From Melastoma dodecandrum (lineage: Eukaryota > Streptophyta > Magnoliopsida > Myrtales > Melastomataceae), in assembly GCA_029817715.1 (NCBI GenBank), contig JARUPY010000537.1, positions 930,001 through 994,000 on the forward strand: a DNA stretch of 64,000 nucleotides. The letters run 5' to 3'. How positions within the stretch are numbered: position 1 is the first letter of the stretch; each line of letters opens with the position of its first letter. The notes under the pieces were generated by a model that was not told the DNA's origin, did not search any database, and saw only the letters and a list, made by a program, of their open reading frames with translations. This document shows positions 10,404 to 22,190 of the stretch, one piece after another. The position numbers and the translations under genes were made by a program.

Positions 10404-10687
10404 TCCGCAACTTCGAATATGGAATTCAAGGGTATCAAATAGGAAATGATACTCTGAATCATAGAACTATAATGAAATATACGATCAACCAACATTTATC
10501 GAATTTGAAAAAGAGTCAGAAGAAATGGTTCGATCCTCTTTTTTGGATTTCTATTTCTCGAACCGAGAGATCCGTGAATCGGAATCCTAATGCATATAGA
10601 TACAAATGGTCCAATGGGAGCAAGGATTTCCATGAACATTTGGAACACATTGTTTCTGAGTAAAAGAGCCATTTTCAAGTAGTCTTC
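10404..10687 (+). other. ycf2: Plastid DNA insert (ycf2 fragment, NUPT) in TNL intron 1
   Basis: Copy A's intron 1 runs straight from attttcattgtc to the acceptor. In copy B about 285 bases intervene, and their translation is plainly Ycf2, a large plastid-encoded protein of the inverted repeat. It includes [18 protein letters not shown], then ISRTERS and [20 protein letters not shown]. The reading frame has a TAA where a Gln codon is expected (VSE*KS), plus several other substitutions, so the insert has aged in the nucleus. The insertion preserves a usable 3' splice site (tcatgcag|gaaagg). Confidence 0.93.
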
Positions 10688-11574
10688 ATGCAGGAAAGGC
10701 AGATTCGTCCGATTAATAGTTCAGGATATTGTTGTGAAGCTGAGAATCAAGGATCAAAGTTTGCCTGATCATCTTACAGGGATCGATGATTGAGTATCCG
10801 ACATGTTAAATCTGTTGGACTGCGATTCCTCTGGGGTAAGACTTCTGATGCTTCATGGGATGGGGGGAATTAGGAAGACAACCCTTGCTCGCGTCGACTT
10901 CAATAAATTATCTTCCCAGTTCGAAGGGTCCAGTTTCATTTCGAACGTGCGTGTGTCAGCCATGGGTCATGGAGACATTGCGAAGTTGCAGAACAAGTTA
11001 TCGGGGGACATTCTCGATGGCCAATGCGCGAGATCGTGCAACTTCGACGATGGGTACGGCGAGATGATACAAAGGATTCGGGGCAAGAGGATGCTTCTGG
11101 TTCTCGATGACGTGGATCGGTTATCTCAACTAGAGAAATTGGTTGGAAAAGACCTGGAAGACACAATAGGACCAGGCAGTCGAGTCATAATCACGACCAG
11201 GGATAAAAGCGTTTGCAATCGATTTGTTCGTCCTGGTTCCGAATTACTTCATTTTTATGAAATGGAGAAAATGGCTGACAACTACGCCCTTCAGCTCTTC
11301 AGCAGGCATGCCTTTGGCACCAATGAGCCTCCAGAAGATTACCTTTCTTTATAGAAACAGGTAGTTGAGACCACAGGTAACCTTCCCTTGGCTTTGGAGG
11401 TGATTGGAGGTCACTTGTGTTGTCAGAGCAAAGAGTCATGGATGTATGAGCTTGAAAAGTTGAAGAACGTTCTCCAGAAAAGGGTCTTTGATATTTTGAA
11501 GGCAAGTTACGATGGTTAGACTGGAGGGAGAAAGAAATTTTCCTCGATATTGCGTGTTTTCGAAAAGCAATGCG

Positions 11575-11652
11575 TCAGAGGTGTGAGGATTATCTCTGGG
11601 AAGCTCACGATTGTCGGAGGTATGCGGATTATCTTTGGGAAGCTCGCGACTT
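11575..11652 (+). repeat. 39-bp tandem duplication inside the NB-ARC exon of copy B
   Basis: Unit 11575-11613 is followed directly by 11614-11652, with a handful of differences. Copy A has a single unit at the same place. It adds 13 residues without shifting frame, between the FLDIACF motif and the following YPKSGV segment. Confidence 0.85.
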
Positions 11653-13117
11653 GTATCCAAAAAGCGGAGTGAAGGTACTCATCAACAAATCATTAATAAA
11701 GATTGATTCAGAGGGAAAGTTCTTGATTCACGATCAACTTCGAGACATGGGAAGAGAAATCATTCGGTCTGGCGGCGATGGAAGACCCGAAGAGCGTACT
11801 AGACTTTGGGATCCAAAGGACGCCTTAAAGATAGTACTTAAAAAACAGGTAATGAGCTATTTAAGTTGGTCGATTTCATTTTGTGATGTAGGAATGGTTA
11901 ATAATTCTATTATATTAAGAGAATTTTCTCATTGATATTGAAATATTACTATTCATCGAGCACAATATAATTATGAATGCTGGTCGACTCTTTTCATTTA
12001 TAAGGTCTCTGAGAAAGTCATAGCGATTAACTTGGAGAAACACGATGAAGCACGCAAATTCTCTGATGAGAACTTCAGTGGATTATCTAATTTGTTGTTT
12101 CTTCATCTAAATGGGACGAAATTTATTGGAGATATTGGAAATATCTGGGAGAGTTTATTGTGGCTTTCTTGGTGGGGTTACAATGAAAAGTTGAATTCCA
12201 ACTTTTTCAAGATGAGAAACTTAGTTGTTCTCAGAATCACTTGTATCAAAGGTGGACAGAAATGGAGGGGTGGTGAAAAGCTGGTATGAAATCCTCTCCT
12301 CCTATATGTCATGTGTTTGGTAGGTAAATGTGTAAAGCGCTCTTCTTCTTATTATAATTTGTGGTGCTTGTATTTACAGATGATGCATAACTTAAGGGTG
12401 TTGGAGTTCGGGAGTTGCAACATGACTACGTCACCCGACCTCTCTTGTTGCTTAAAATTGGAGATTATGGTTTTTGTCAATTGTCGGGAGTTGGAAGAAA
12501 TCCACCATTCGGTGGGTAAGTTGGAGAATCTTGCTTATACGAACATCTCCAAGTGTTTGTCTCTGAGGAGTTTACGGAAAGAGCTCTATTGTGCAAGAGC
12601 TTTATGGGAGCTAATTGTGACTCACAACAAGATTGAAGAAGTTCCAGAATCAATTCGGAGGTTGGAATCCTTGAGAACACTTATCTTAAGCGATAACAAG
12701 ATCATAAGATTACCCACCTCAATATGTGATCTGAAGAAACTAACGATCTTATATGCTTCGTATTGTCCTATCAAAGAAGGAATTCCGAAAGAAATCAGGA
12801 GCCTATCAGCTTTAGAAGATTTTGACCTTTCGGAGAGCAAGATTCGCTTGCTGCCAGCAAGAGTTAGTCAACTCATGAGCCTTAAGTCCCTCAGAATGGT
12901 TGGTTGTAGGATGCTTCAGGAGCTTCGAGGGCTTCCAACCAGCCTAACAGTGTTGGATGGTTCGTATTGTCCTCTCGACAAAGGAATCCCTGATGAAATC
13001 AGGAGCCTGTTAGCTTTAGAAAGATTGGACCTTCCGAGGAGCAAGATTCGCTTCCTGCCATCAACAGTTAGTCAACTCATGAGCATTAAGTCCCTCAGAT
13101 TGGATGGTTATGAGATG

Positions 13118-16100
13118 TGTACGCGCGCCTTCCAGCCTAGCACGCGCGTGGCGGTACGAACGACACGAGGATTCAGGCCCGCTCCCCCGGGGCCCAATCC
13201 GGTCGACGTCACGACTCTAGCATCGGACGCTGCGGAAGGAAATTGGGTGATTCCTCCCTAGGTTCCTAACTGGGCCTGCTCGGGGCCTCGCCAACCGTCT
13301 CTTTTTTCCTAAGAGGCGGCGGGCGAAAGGCGGAGCATGATCCGAAAAAGGAACTTTCGGGAGAAATCGGAAGCGGCTCGCGCCGTCAGTTCCTCATTCA
13401 AAATGGCTCCGTAAAAAAGTTTGTTGTTGTTTAACCTAGGTAAACTATACGGAGTCGCCACCGACTTTATTTACAAAATCTATTTAAGTCGGAAAAAACA
13501 ATTGGTTCGGGGATTACTAGTTACTAACTCTTACATTCTAACATGCGAAAAGGTGGCATTTGCTCCAAAAGTTTGTTCTTTGTTAATGGGTGTTGGACCC
13601 AATCCGGGCATAACTCCGGACTCATGTTAATGTTTTATGGGCGTTGGACCCGATTCGGGCTTTGGACCCGAACTCGTGTGTGTTTGGAAAACAACATGCG
13701 ACGATAAACCTATGAGCCTAAGGCATGCGGCCAAGCACAGACAACTATTGAGATCAAAGGGAGCGGGGAAGAGTGGTGATTGTGGACCTATGCACTTGGG
13801 CCCACGACCCGTTACATGTGAAAATAAAAAAAAAAAACGGGAGGCCCGCACCTCCCTCATGTACCTGTGGCCTGCCGAGATGGCATGTCATCGACTAAAC
13901 CTGTCAGTTGGGGCCGCTTTTGTGAAGCATCCACCGCGGTCGAACTCCAAGTGTCGTCATGTCTTGAGCACTGTCTACAGGGACTCCTTTTAGGTGTGTT
14001 GAAGTTGACCAACGACGTTGATGGTCCACAGGTACCTACAAGCCCAATAATAAAACAATCAAAGAGCCCAAAACAACTCAATGATGCAATGTAGGGTAAT
14101 ATGTTGAAAAATATGCAATAGGGCTCTAAAAAATCATAAAATTATAGGAATATATTCTTAACCTCATAAAAACAAGAAGTATCAAATTTTGGAATTAAGA
14201 TATTAAGCCCAACATAGCAGAAAATTTCACGAAGTTGGGTCGAACCCGACGCGTGATCTGATTGCCGACCACTTAATGAAAAATATGTAACTTTTGATCC
14301 AAAAATCTAAATGAAGCAAAACCAGTGTTAAAAGATGCTTAACTTAAGGGAGATCATGTTTTTAACATTTTACAGGAAATAGATTCACAGAAAACAAATG
14401 AAATCGATTTTACCGAAACAAAACTATTGAAAACGTTCAGATCACATGTCGAAATCGTTTTAAGCATATTTTAATCAGAAAACGTCAAAATTCAATAAAA
14501 GAAAATTATATTATTTCTAGTCATATAAGAAATAACATATTAAAATTTCAAAATTTTTGAACATGTGCAAATTTTAAAACAAAATAGTTTATGATACATA
14601 GTACTGAAAACATAGAAGAAATATGGTTAATATCCAAAAAATCATAACTTGAAATCTAAAAATGATAAATTCGTGCATAATATATCAAAACAAAGATCAT
14701 TAAACGTGTTTTCTATAAAATTATTTTTATAGTTAAAGTAAAGTCTGAAGAAGAAAAACAGATAAGATCAAGCAAATGCGTTTTTTATAATTTGTTATTC
14801 CAGCATACGGATAATTAGTCAAAAGTAAGGGAAAACTCAACCAAATTGACTAAAATTTTATCACAATCATGTAGGATAAAGGACCGGTACAACCAGATTT
14901 TGTCTGATTTCGACAATTGATGTGAAACTTGTGGCCTGCGAACTGACTCCCTTGCATTCTGGTCGAGGCGACGCTGCTCCATCGGGGCTCAGTTTCGCGT
15001 TCCCCACATCACCTGCGATGAGTTCAAAAAATGTAAAAGATGGTCAGCCATGTTCTAAATTAAAAGACGGCCTGAATGAATATATAAAAAAAAATAAAAA
15101 ACTCACCGAGGGGTTGCCTCGCCTCGAGGTGGCCTGAGGAAGAAGAAGGACGTCGGGGTGTCTGTTAGAAGGCTGCCTTGGAGCACCCTGCTTAGGTTGT
15201 GGCTGTGGCAGGAGGCGGTATTGTCAGAGAGAAGGGTATTGGTTGGTCGGGAGGCTTTGGCTCGTTAGCACTAAAGAGGGGGAGTCATTGGTTCCGGTTT
15301 CTATGTATACCTCAGGAGGAGTTGGCCTCCGGTTGTATGTAGAGGAATTTGTCTCCGATTCCCAGAGGAGTTGGCCTCCTATTTTTTCAGAGGTGGTGGA
15401 GCGTGTCTGAGGTGAGACGTCCGATTCTCTGATTATCTGATTTTTTTTTTTTATAATTGCCCGATTGTCAAATTTATTGATTGCCCCAAATTATTATTTT
15501 TTTCCAATTTGGGGTATTACAGTTGCCCCTCTTTGGGAGGAAATCATGAAAGGATTTTCTCGTAAAGACTTCACTAATACCCCAAATTGTGGTTTAGGGT
15601 ATCCTTGATAGACCTGTTCTTTGGGGCTTCACCAAGAAACATGTTAGTAATAAATGTATCCCCGTGAAATACGGAGTAATCAAACATGTATGATTAAGAC
15701 ATTCTTGTATGCCATGCTTTGTTTTAACAAAGTCTATTTGAATGCTTCATAGCGAGGTTGGAGAAGGGCTTATGACTTTTCTCACGGCTCACTCTTATTT
15801 TTGAAAGCTGTCTGGGTGAGATTTCAAAATTCCTTTGACTTGGATGCTCATGTACCGGTTGAATGAGTCTTTGTATGGTTATAACGTAGGTTTGACATAA
15901 GGCCTTTTGGATGAGGTTCGAAATTCTTTGTTTTGGGAAACGAATCTATGGACCTCATCGGGAGCTGTTGGACCATAGAAGTTTCACCGTCCAAGCGAAT
16001 TCTCCACCTTCCAGATGGCATGCCAGCTGAAACACTCCGTTGGGGCCTGATGAAGGTTTCACTGGTGACATTTGATGATCCACTTTGGGGATTCTTTCCT

Positions 16101-19100
16101 CCTTGATTTGCTTGAGAGATGTTTTTACTGGTGATTGCCAATGATCCGCTTTAGAGATGTTTTGCTTCCTCATATGTAGAAAACACTTGCTCTTGCGACC
16201 GTCTATGTCGGCCATGGTACTTTATTTTTGTTATTTTGATTATGCGCTTTGCTTTTTTAAAGACTGTGGTCTTTGCGCTGACTCTGCTTTTTCTTTAGTA
16301 AACTATAGGGATTTGCCTCATTTTCTTTCTCTCATTGATTTCGTGGGAGATGCTCTGGACTCCTTATGAAATTGTTTGAAGATGCTCTGTCCTTGGGAGC
16401 GACTCGACTGGAGTGCACGCCCGTTGACGGTGCCTTTTTGCTTAAACCATAAGGAAGTGTCACCTCTATGGTCCACTGCTCTCGTTTTCTGACTATGATC
16501 TCCATTTACCTCGGTGAGAGGCGATCCTTAGCCTCGGAGGGAGTAGTGTATGTGGAGAGTTCGAGTTTAGCTCGAAAGGGCTGGCAATGGTTAATGTTTT
16601 GTATTTAGGGTAGAGAATGAATTGTCGATCTCATCCCAGTCTGAGCATCGTTTGTCAAAAGATTCTTTGTCCGTCCAGACGCTTATTTGTATGAATCCTC
16701 TCGGTGTTTCCATTTGTTTCTCTAGGGTGAGTGTTTGGGGAATGAGTTTTCCTTCTCCAATTCTCACCCAGAAGTATTTTTATAATGTGGTGAATGATCA
16801 TGCAAATGCTTAGGAAATGAATACCTTGGGTAAACAAACCTCTTTGGAGACGTCGTACTAAGGTCGTGTTCTTGTGCAAGCTTCGTGGGGAAAGTGTATG
16901 CACTTTCATGCCCCTGTCATGGTCCTTGATATTAGACTCGGAACGACTTCCACTCGACCACTCACGCCATTGCGTAAGAGTTTGTACTGTACTGTGCGGA
17001 GTCCATGTGCCTACACAGTTGACAACAGACGAAGCTAAAGTTAGCTCATATACTTCGACTCCCGTTTGGGGAGATTATAATAAAGTTGGGTATTCGCTGT
17101 GGATATGAGATGAATATGCCCATCTCGATGGTCGTTCTGGAAGAATATGCTTGTATATTCTACTCTTGTTGAGGAATGCGGTGTTTGTAACCGACTCCAG
17201 CTGGGGAAATGGAGGTATGACTCCATCTGGGGAATGATAAGAAATTTGTTAGAGAGTAGTGTAGATGATACTCCCTTTCGATATGGTCATCCTTGGTGAC
17301 AACAAAGGCAATCTCGAAGCATTGAATCGAAATCTTCCACCCGACCGCCCACGCCTTTGTTCGTAATGCAGGATGTTCATGTACTTACACTTGCCAAAGG
17401 GCGGACAACAAGTGAGCTCATGTAACTTGTTTCTTTTAAAGTAAGAATGAAGTTTGCTCATGTAACTTCATTTATATGAAAGGCGAAGTAGAGCTTTGAT
17501 ACTTCCCTTATTGTGTTTCGTCATTGCGTCTTTGTCCGTAGGAATCAAAGGATTGACGAAATCGGTACTATTGCCTGTTGTCTGTTATGTAAAGATGCTC
17601 ATGTACCTATCAAACAGATGGCGAGAAACAAGTAAATTCATGTGACTTGTTTCTATTAGAGTAAGAATAAAGTTTGCTCATGTGACTTCATTTGTAAGAA
17701 AAGTGAAGTAGAGTTTCGGTACTTCCCTTTTGCATGGTTTCGTCATTGCGTCTTCGTCCGATGGAATCGAAGGTTTGACGAAGTGACTACTCTGGTTTTG
17801 TATCCGTTGTATAAGGTTGCTCATGTACCTATCAAACAGATGACAAGAAAACAAATGTCTTTATGCAACTTGATTCTTTTAGAGTAGAAATGAAATTTGC
17901 TCATGTAATTTCATTTATAAGAAAGGTGAAGTAGTGTAGGGTTTTGGTACTTCCCTTTTATAAGGTTTCGTCATTGCGTCTTCGTCCGATGGAATCGAAG
18001 GTTTGACGAAGTGGCCACTCTGATTTTGTATCCGTTGTATAAGGTTGCTCATGTACCTATCAAATAGATGACAAGAAAACAAGTGTCTTCGTGCAACTTG
18101 ATTCTTTTAGAGTGAAAATGAAATTTGCTCCGGTAATTTCATTTATAAGAAAGGTGAAGTGGAGCTTTGATACTTCGCTTTATATAATTTCGTCAGTGCA
18201 TCTTCGTCCGTAGATGTCGAAGGATTTGACGAAATTGCGACAAGACTTTGGCTTGAAGTTTTGTAATCCTGCCACCCTCGCCTTTGTCATAGGAGTTGTG
18301 TACCATTCGTGTGAGGAGCTCTTGTACCTGCCCACGAGACAAAGGACGTAAACGAAATGGGCTCATGTAATTTCACTTAGCTTGATGAAGAGAGTAATAT
18401 TTGAATGATTCTCCCTTTTCATGTTTGTTGTCTGTGTTCTTTGCCCCAGTTGATTTATTGGGGATATAAAGAAGTTTGCTGACGAAGGTTGTTTTGAAGT
18501 TCTGGTTTGAAGCTTTATTGTTTATCTTCATTGTCTGCCTAGGGCGCTTATGTACCCCTTTCATGTAATTTGTTGTCTTGTTGACAACATGTTGCTTTAA
18601 AGCTTTGATTCGAAAGTTATCTTGATTGTCATGACATGACGTTGTTGTATCTACATGTAACAAGGACAAAAATAAGTAGGCCTATGTGATTTGTTTTTAC
18701 TGAGAATCATTAACCAAGGAATGTATACTCCCTTCATGTATATCGTTATTTTAACAACGAAGGCCATTTTGTCAACTGAGAGTTATCCAATATTGCTCAG
18801 TTTTGTCCTAGGATAGCTTGGGGATTTGCCCCAGGATCGCTCGGAGATATGTCCATGATCACTCGGAGATTTTCCCCAAGATCGGTCGGGGATTTGTCAC
18901 AGGATTGTTCTCGCGTTGCCGTCATCATTGTTTTGCCAACGAAGGCTGTTCCAAAACTTTGGCTCGAAACATTTCCACCCTACCACCCTCGCCTTCGTCG
19001 TTTGCCTAGGATATTCACGTACCTATGAGACAAGTTGAAGGACAAAACAAGTAAGCTCATGTAACCTATTCTGCAGAGAAAGTATTAGTTGAGGAATGAA

Positions 19101-20207
19101 TGCTCCCTTTCATGTAGATCGTCGTTTTGTTGACAACGAAGGAGATTTTGAAGCTTTGGCTCAAAACTGTTTCCAGGCTCTGCCTCGAAACTTTACCACC
19201 CTGCCACCCACGCCTTCGTCAACATGCGACAAGGGCTAAAATAAGTAAGCTCATGTAACTTATTTTTGCAAGAAAGTACTGATCAAGGAACATGTACTCC
19301 CTTTCATGTGTTGTAATGTTGAAGGGTATCTGCGTTGAGTGCTTGTGGCAGTTCTTCTCGGTTAAGGTGGTTGCTTTCTAGAAAGGGCGTGCTTGATAGC
19401 GAACGTCTCCATAGTAGTTTGAAGAGAAATGTCTTTTTTGAAATTGCTGGCGTTTGATAGGATTCATTAAAAAATATTGTCATCAAGTTGATTATCCTTG
19501 GATGTGCATTGTTGATTGCTTATTGTGGTGCGCGTGGGCGATGACCGCAATTGTGGTGGGCAGGCTAGGGGATTGGCCGCTCATGTGGTGGGCCGACGTG
19601 CTTGTTTTTCGTCAATGAGCGATGCGGTGATTGACCTTCGCCTCTTTTCTTTGGTGAGAGTCGGTGGTTGACTACTGTCGGGATGACCGCTTGGGTGCCA
19701 TAGGGAATTCAAAGGGAATTCCCCAGTCGAAGTATGCGTCGTCGTTTGGTAGACATCATGTTCTTTGGTATTGGTAAGCTGTTGTGTGAACCCTAGAAGA
19801 GTCATCTTGTACCTGCGAGGTAAAATGGATGCATTGGTGTTAGCAATTTAAATATCGGTAAGTTCATCATGCATGTTTTGAAATGTTGGAAGGCGAATAG
19901 AGCGAATGGGAGTTTCTAATGCCAGTTGCGCTATGTGTTCGCCGTCGCTTGAAGAATCTGGTCCATGTTCATGTTTTTGTCGTTGGGATGCTATGGATCC
20001 GGCATTCATCAAGTTCTTGTTGTCGGAGAAACGATGAGGTTGAATTAAGTGTTCGTATTTGGGGGTTGATTGCTCGCAGCTGTCCTGATCTCGGGATGCT
20101 GTTGTGAATGATGGGGTTTGCCCCTGTGCTGGATTGTGTTGTTGAGTTGTAAGCTGGGGAATTACCCGTGTTTGGAATGATGTTTCTGTTGGTGCCGAAG
20201 TTGTAGC
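13118..20207. mobile_element. Non-coding LTR-retrotransposon-derived tract interrupting TNL copy B
   Basis: At 13118 the LRR exon gives way to TGTACGCGCG..., a TG start suited to an LTR. The first about 500 bases are GC-rich and hold tacggagtcgccaccgac, a phrase I associate with LTR/leader regions of Tat/Ogre-type gypsy elements. Near 15520 comes ggggtattacagttgcccctctttggg, also typical of such LTRs. No gag or pol frame was found anywhere in these 7 kb. From about 17200 to 19330 it is a degenerate tandem array. It is probably a non-autonomous (LARD-like) element or long LTR remnants, possibly nested. The element class is inferred. Confidence 0.55.
17200..19330. repeat. Degenerate tandem array, units of about 220-228 bp
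   Basis: The anchor agtttgctcatgt.a.ttcattt occurs at 17451, 17671, 17894 and 18122. Each is followed by aagaaa.gtgaagtag, a gtacttccctt stretch, ttcgtcattgcgtcttcgtcc and tgacgaa. More diverged units with gctcatgtaa appear near 18361, 19051 and 19247. No open frame spans it. It sits inside the TE-derived tract. Confidence 0.75.
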
Positions 20208-20211
20208 GAAT

Positions 20212-20520
20212 GCTTGACTTGTTATGTTCCATCATAAATCAAAGTAAGTCTATCCCACATTTCTTTCACCGTCTTACAAGTAGAGATGTGATTGAATTCA
20301 TTTCCAGCAAGGGCGCACACTTAGTAGTGTCTTGCTTTAGTGTTCAGCGAGATAATTATCTTCCTTTCAAATTCATGCCGAGAGTTACAGGGATTAGATG
20401 GAGGAACTCGATATCTCCTTCCAATAAAATCTGCCAGCAATCGGCTTCTTTTGCTCCTATGAACAACTCCATTCTCATTTTCCAATACGAGAAATGTTGT
20501 CTAGCAAAGAGCGGGGGTCG
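20212..20520 (-). pseudogene. Ty1/copia gag (UBN2-type) fragment
   Basis: The minus-strand translation gives the copia gag signature HFSYWKMRMELFI, then a CWQILLEGD segment, HISTCKTVKEMWDRL and YDGT*QVKHS. These are the nucleocapsid-side gag motifs that build copia virus-like particles. Stops interrupt it (LKGR*LSR*, DGT*QV), and it breaks off at about 20212, so most of gag and all of pol are missing. It lies the expected distance downstream (in minus orientation) of a primer-binding site and LTR end at 20694-20708. Confidence 0.8.
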
Positions 20521-20693
20521 TTCGGTCAAATGACAGTTAAGAGCATCGACATTTTGCTCCGTTTAAAGATCAGATCACTCAGCAGCACCTTATTGTGCTA
20601 GAAATAGATTTTTCAACAACACGCTGCTTTGACCTAAGGGTACAGCAACAGAGTTCTGTACTAGCAATCACACAGAAAGCTTTCCAGTAAAGT

Positions 20694-22190
20694 GCTCTGA
20701 TATTAATTGTTGGATCGTTCAGGAACTCTAAAAGATGGTGAATTAGTGTTTGTAACTTTTTCGCCCTTTCTCAGTATAAGCGGAAGCATACTGTATCACA
20801 TAAGAGCGTTTCTCATAAGTGAGATCTGTTTCGCCGTAACCGTTACGATTTGATCGAGTAGGTTTTCGTACGAGTGTTTGCACGATCGTAAGAAACACAG
20901 TAGTTTATAGTGGTTCGGTCTAAGTCGACCTACGTCCATTTTCCACCAATGAGGTGATTCCACTATATAAATATAATGGGTGCAAAGAGCCCTTGCACTA
21001 GGTGCTCGGTTTCTCACAAAGTGAAATTTAAAATCCTTTACATAGATGATCATTCCTAGGCAACGGTCAGCTCCTCACATAGTGGACCCCTTTTCGTTTT
21101 TAGCAGAATGATGACGCGCAGCAGTTGATTGCTCAAAGGATTCGCACACAGTTACTTGTCGCTTAGACATAATCCCGTCCATCAAAGCACAAAGACAACG
21201 TTGTAAATCCTCAGATAATAATCCTTACAGTGACAGAAAGACTTCTCAGATAGTAGCACGTTTATGATTCACAACAGAGGATTGCTTCAGCACTTAGTCG
21301 TCCAGCGGAGGATTACCACACAGATCTGTCTCTTCTCAAGATGAGCCTGTGAGTACTTAAGAGACAATCATAAAGATAACCATACAGATAATTACTTAGA
21401 TCGCAAAGAGAAAACCACTCCGCAAAGTTACGTTATCCGTCCTACACTCAGCTCGTGCATGGTTACCACAGTCGTGGCTCACTGCAATGCACACCCAGTG
21501 CCTAGGGTAGAATTTTCAACTCCGACGGCTTCCACGCAACCTGCTCTATTATCCGTCAGCAGGAGGTCGACACTTATGCACATCACCCCTGTGCTCGGGT
21601 GGACCACTTTCCACTCCGGCGGCGTTCCCAACTCCTACTATACCCTGCAGGCACAAAAGTTTTGACGCGCACCCCACAAGTGCGTGTCTATCTGCTCAAA
21701 CTCCGTAGGTTCGAGACTCCCTGCGAAAAGACGCGACAAGAACGGCTTCTTGACGATGGGTTAGCAACTGGTTACTGAATTCAGAACAGGTATTCACTTA
21801 GCTTCCCTTAGACGATTCGCCAACTGCTCGTTGAACGCACCGTGAATACCTAGTCCCTCTCACGATGATCAAAGGTCTGACTTCAGCCCTTGACACTCTC
21901 ACACTTAGCTTGCAAGAGAAAGAACCAGGACACACTTTAGCACCTTCCGCTCTCCGTCGATCCTCAAAGCTTCACTCATATCACTCAAGCTTTGGAACCA
22001 CTTAGACGCACCACGACTGTCGGACGCGTCGTCCTAGTCTAGTATTAAACGAAGAAAAGAAACGGGAAAGATGTTGGGACAATCTTCGTGATTTGTTTCC
22101 AAAAGCTGGCGAACAGGACTCAGCAACGGTCTGTTTAACGGTCGTGTACCACAGAAGGTAAGTCCCCACTGGTAACTGTCCTCAAATAAA
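20694..22190 (-). mobile_element. Ty1/copia 5' LTR with adjacent primer-binding site (minus orientation)
   Basis: Read on the minus strand, ...CGATCCAACA ends an LTR at 20708. It is followed by a short spacer and TAATATCAGAGC, close to the initiator-Met tRNA primer site TGGTATCAGAGC (20694-20706). The gag remnant follows. On the plus strand the LTR therefore starts TGTTGGATCG at 20708 and extends right. Phrases such as tagtggttcggtctaagtcgacctacgtcc are typical of copia LTRs. The far end was not located; 22190 is where the GC-balanced text turns into AT-rich repeat DNA. Confidence 0.6.

Larger units (their letters stand above)
7790..13117. repeat. Tandem segmental duplication, copy B (TNL locus)
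   Basis: This is the partner of 187-4203. It keeps the same order of flank, anchor exon, TIR, NB-ARC and LRR exons, with identical lengths for the TIR exon (512 bases from the ATG). It additionally carries PFP exons in its flank and a plastid DNA insert in intron 1. It ends abruptly at 13117, where TE-derived sequence begins. Confidence 0.85.
9466..13117 (+). pseudogene. TIR-NBS-LRR disease-resistance gene, copy B, disabled and truncated
   Basis: The inferred exons are 9466-9601, 9693-10224 (TIR), 10694-11848 (NB-ARC), 12005-12283 and 12380-13117 (LRR, cut). The motifs match copy A: DVFLSFQGPDA, MLLVLDDVD, GSRVIITTRDKSVC, GNLPLALEV, FLDIACF and IHDQLRDMGREI. In-frame stops occur at 9920-9922 (CGA to TGA), 10094-10096, 10791-10793 and 11352-11354. 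A one-base deletion lies near 11514. The P-loop reads GMGGIRKTT, with the third Gly changed to Arg. A 39-bp tandem duplication (11575-11652) doubles the YLWEA segment after the FLDIACF motif. LRR similarity stops after GAGATG at 13117. No 3' end of this gene appears further right. It is more decayed than copy A and cannot encode a full receptor. Confidence 0.9.
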
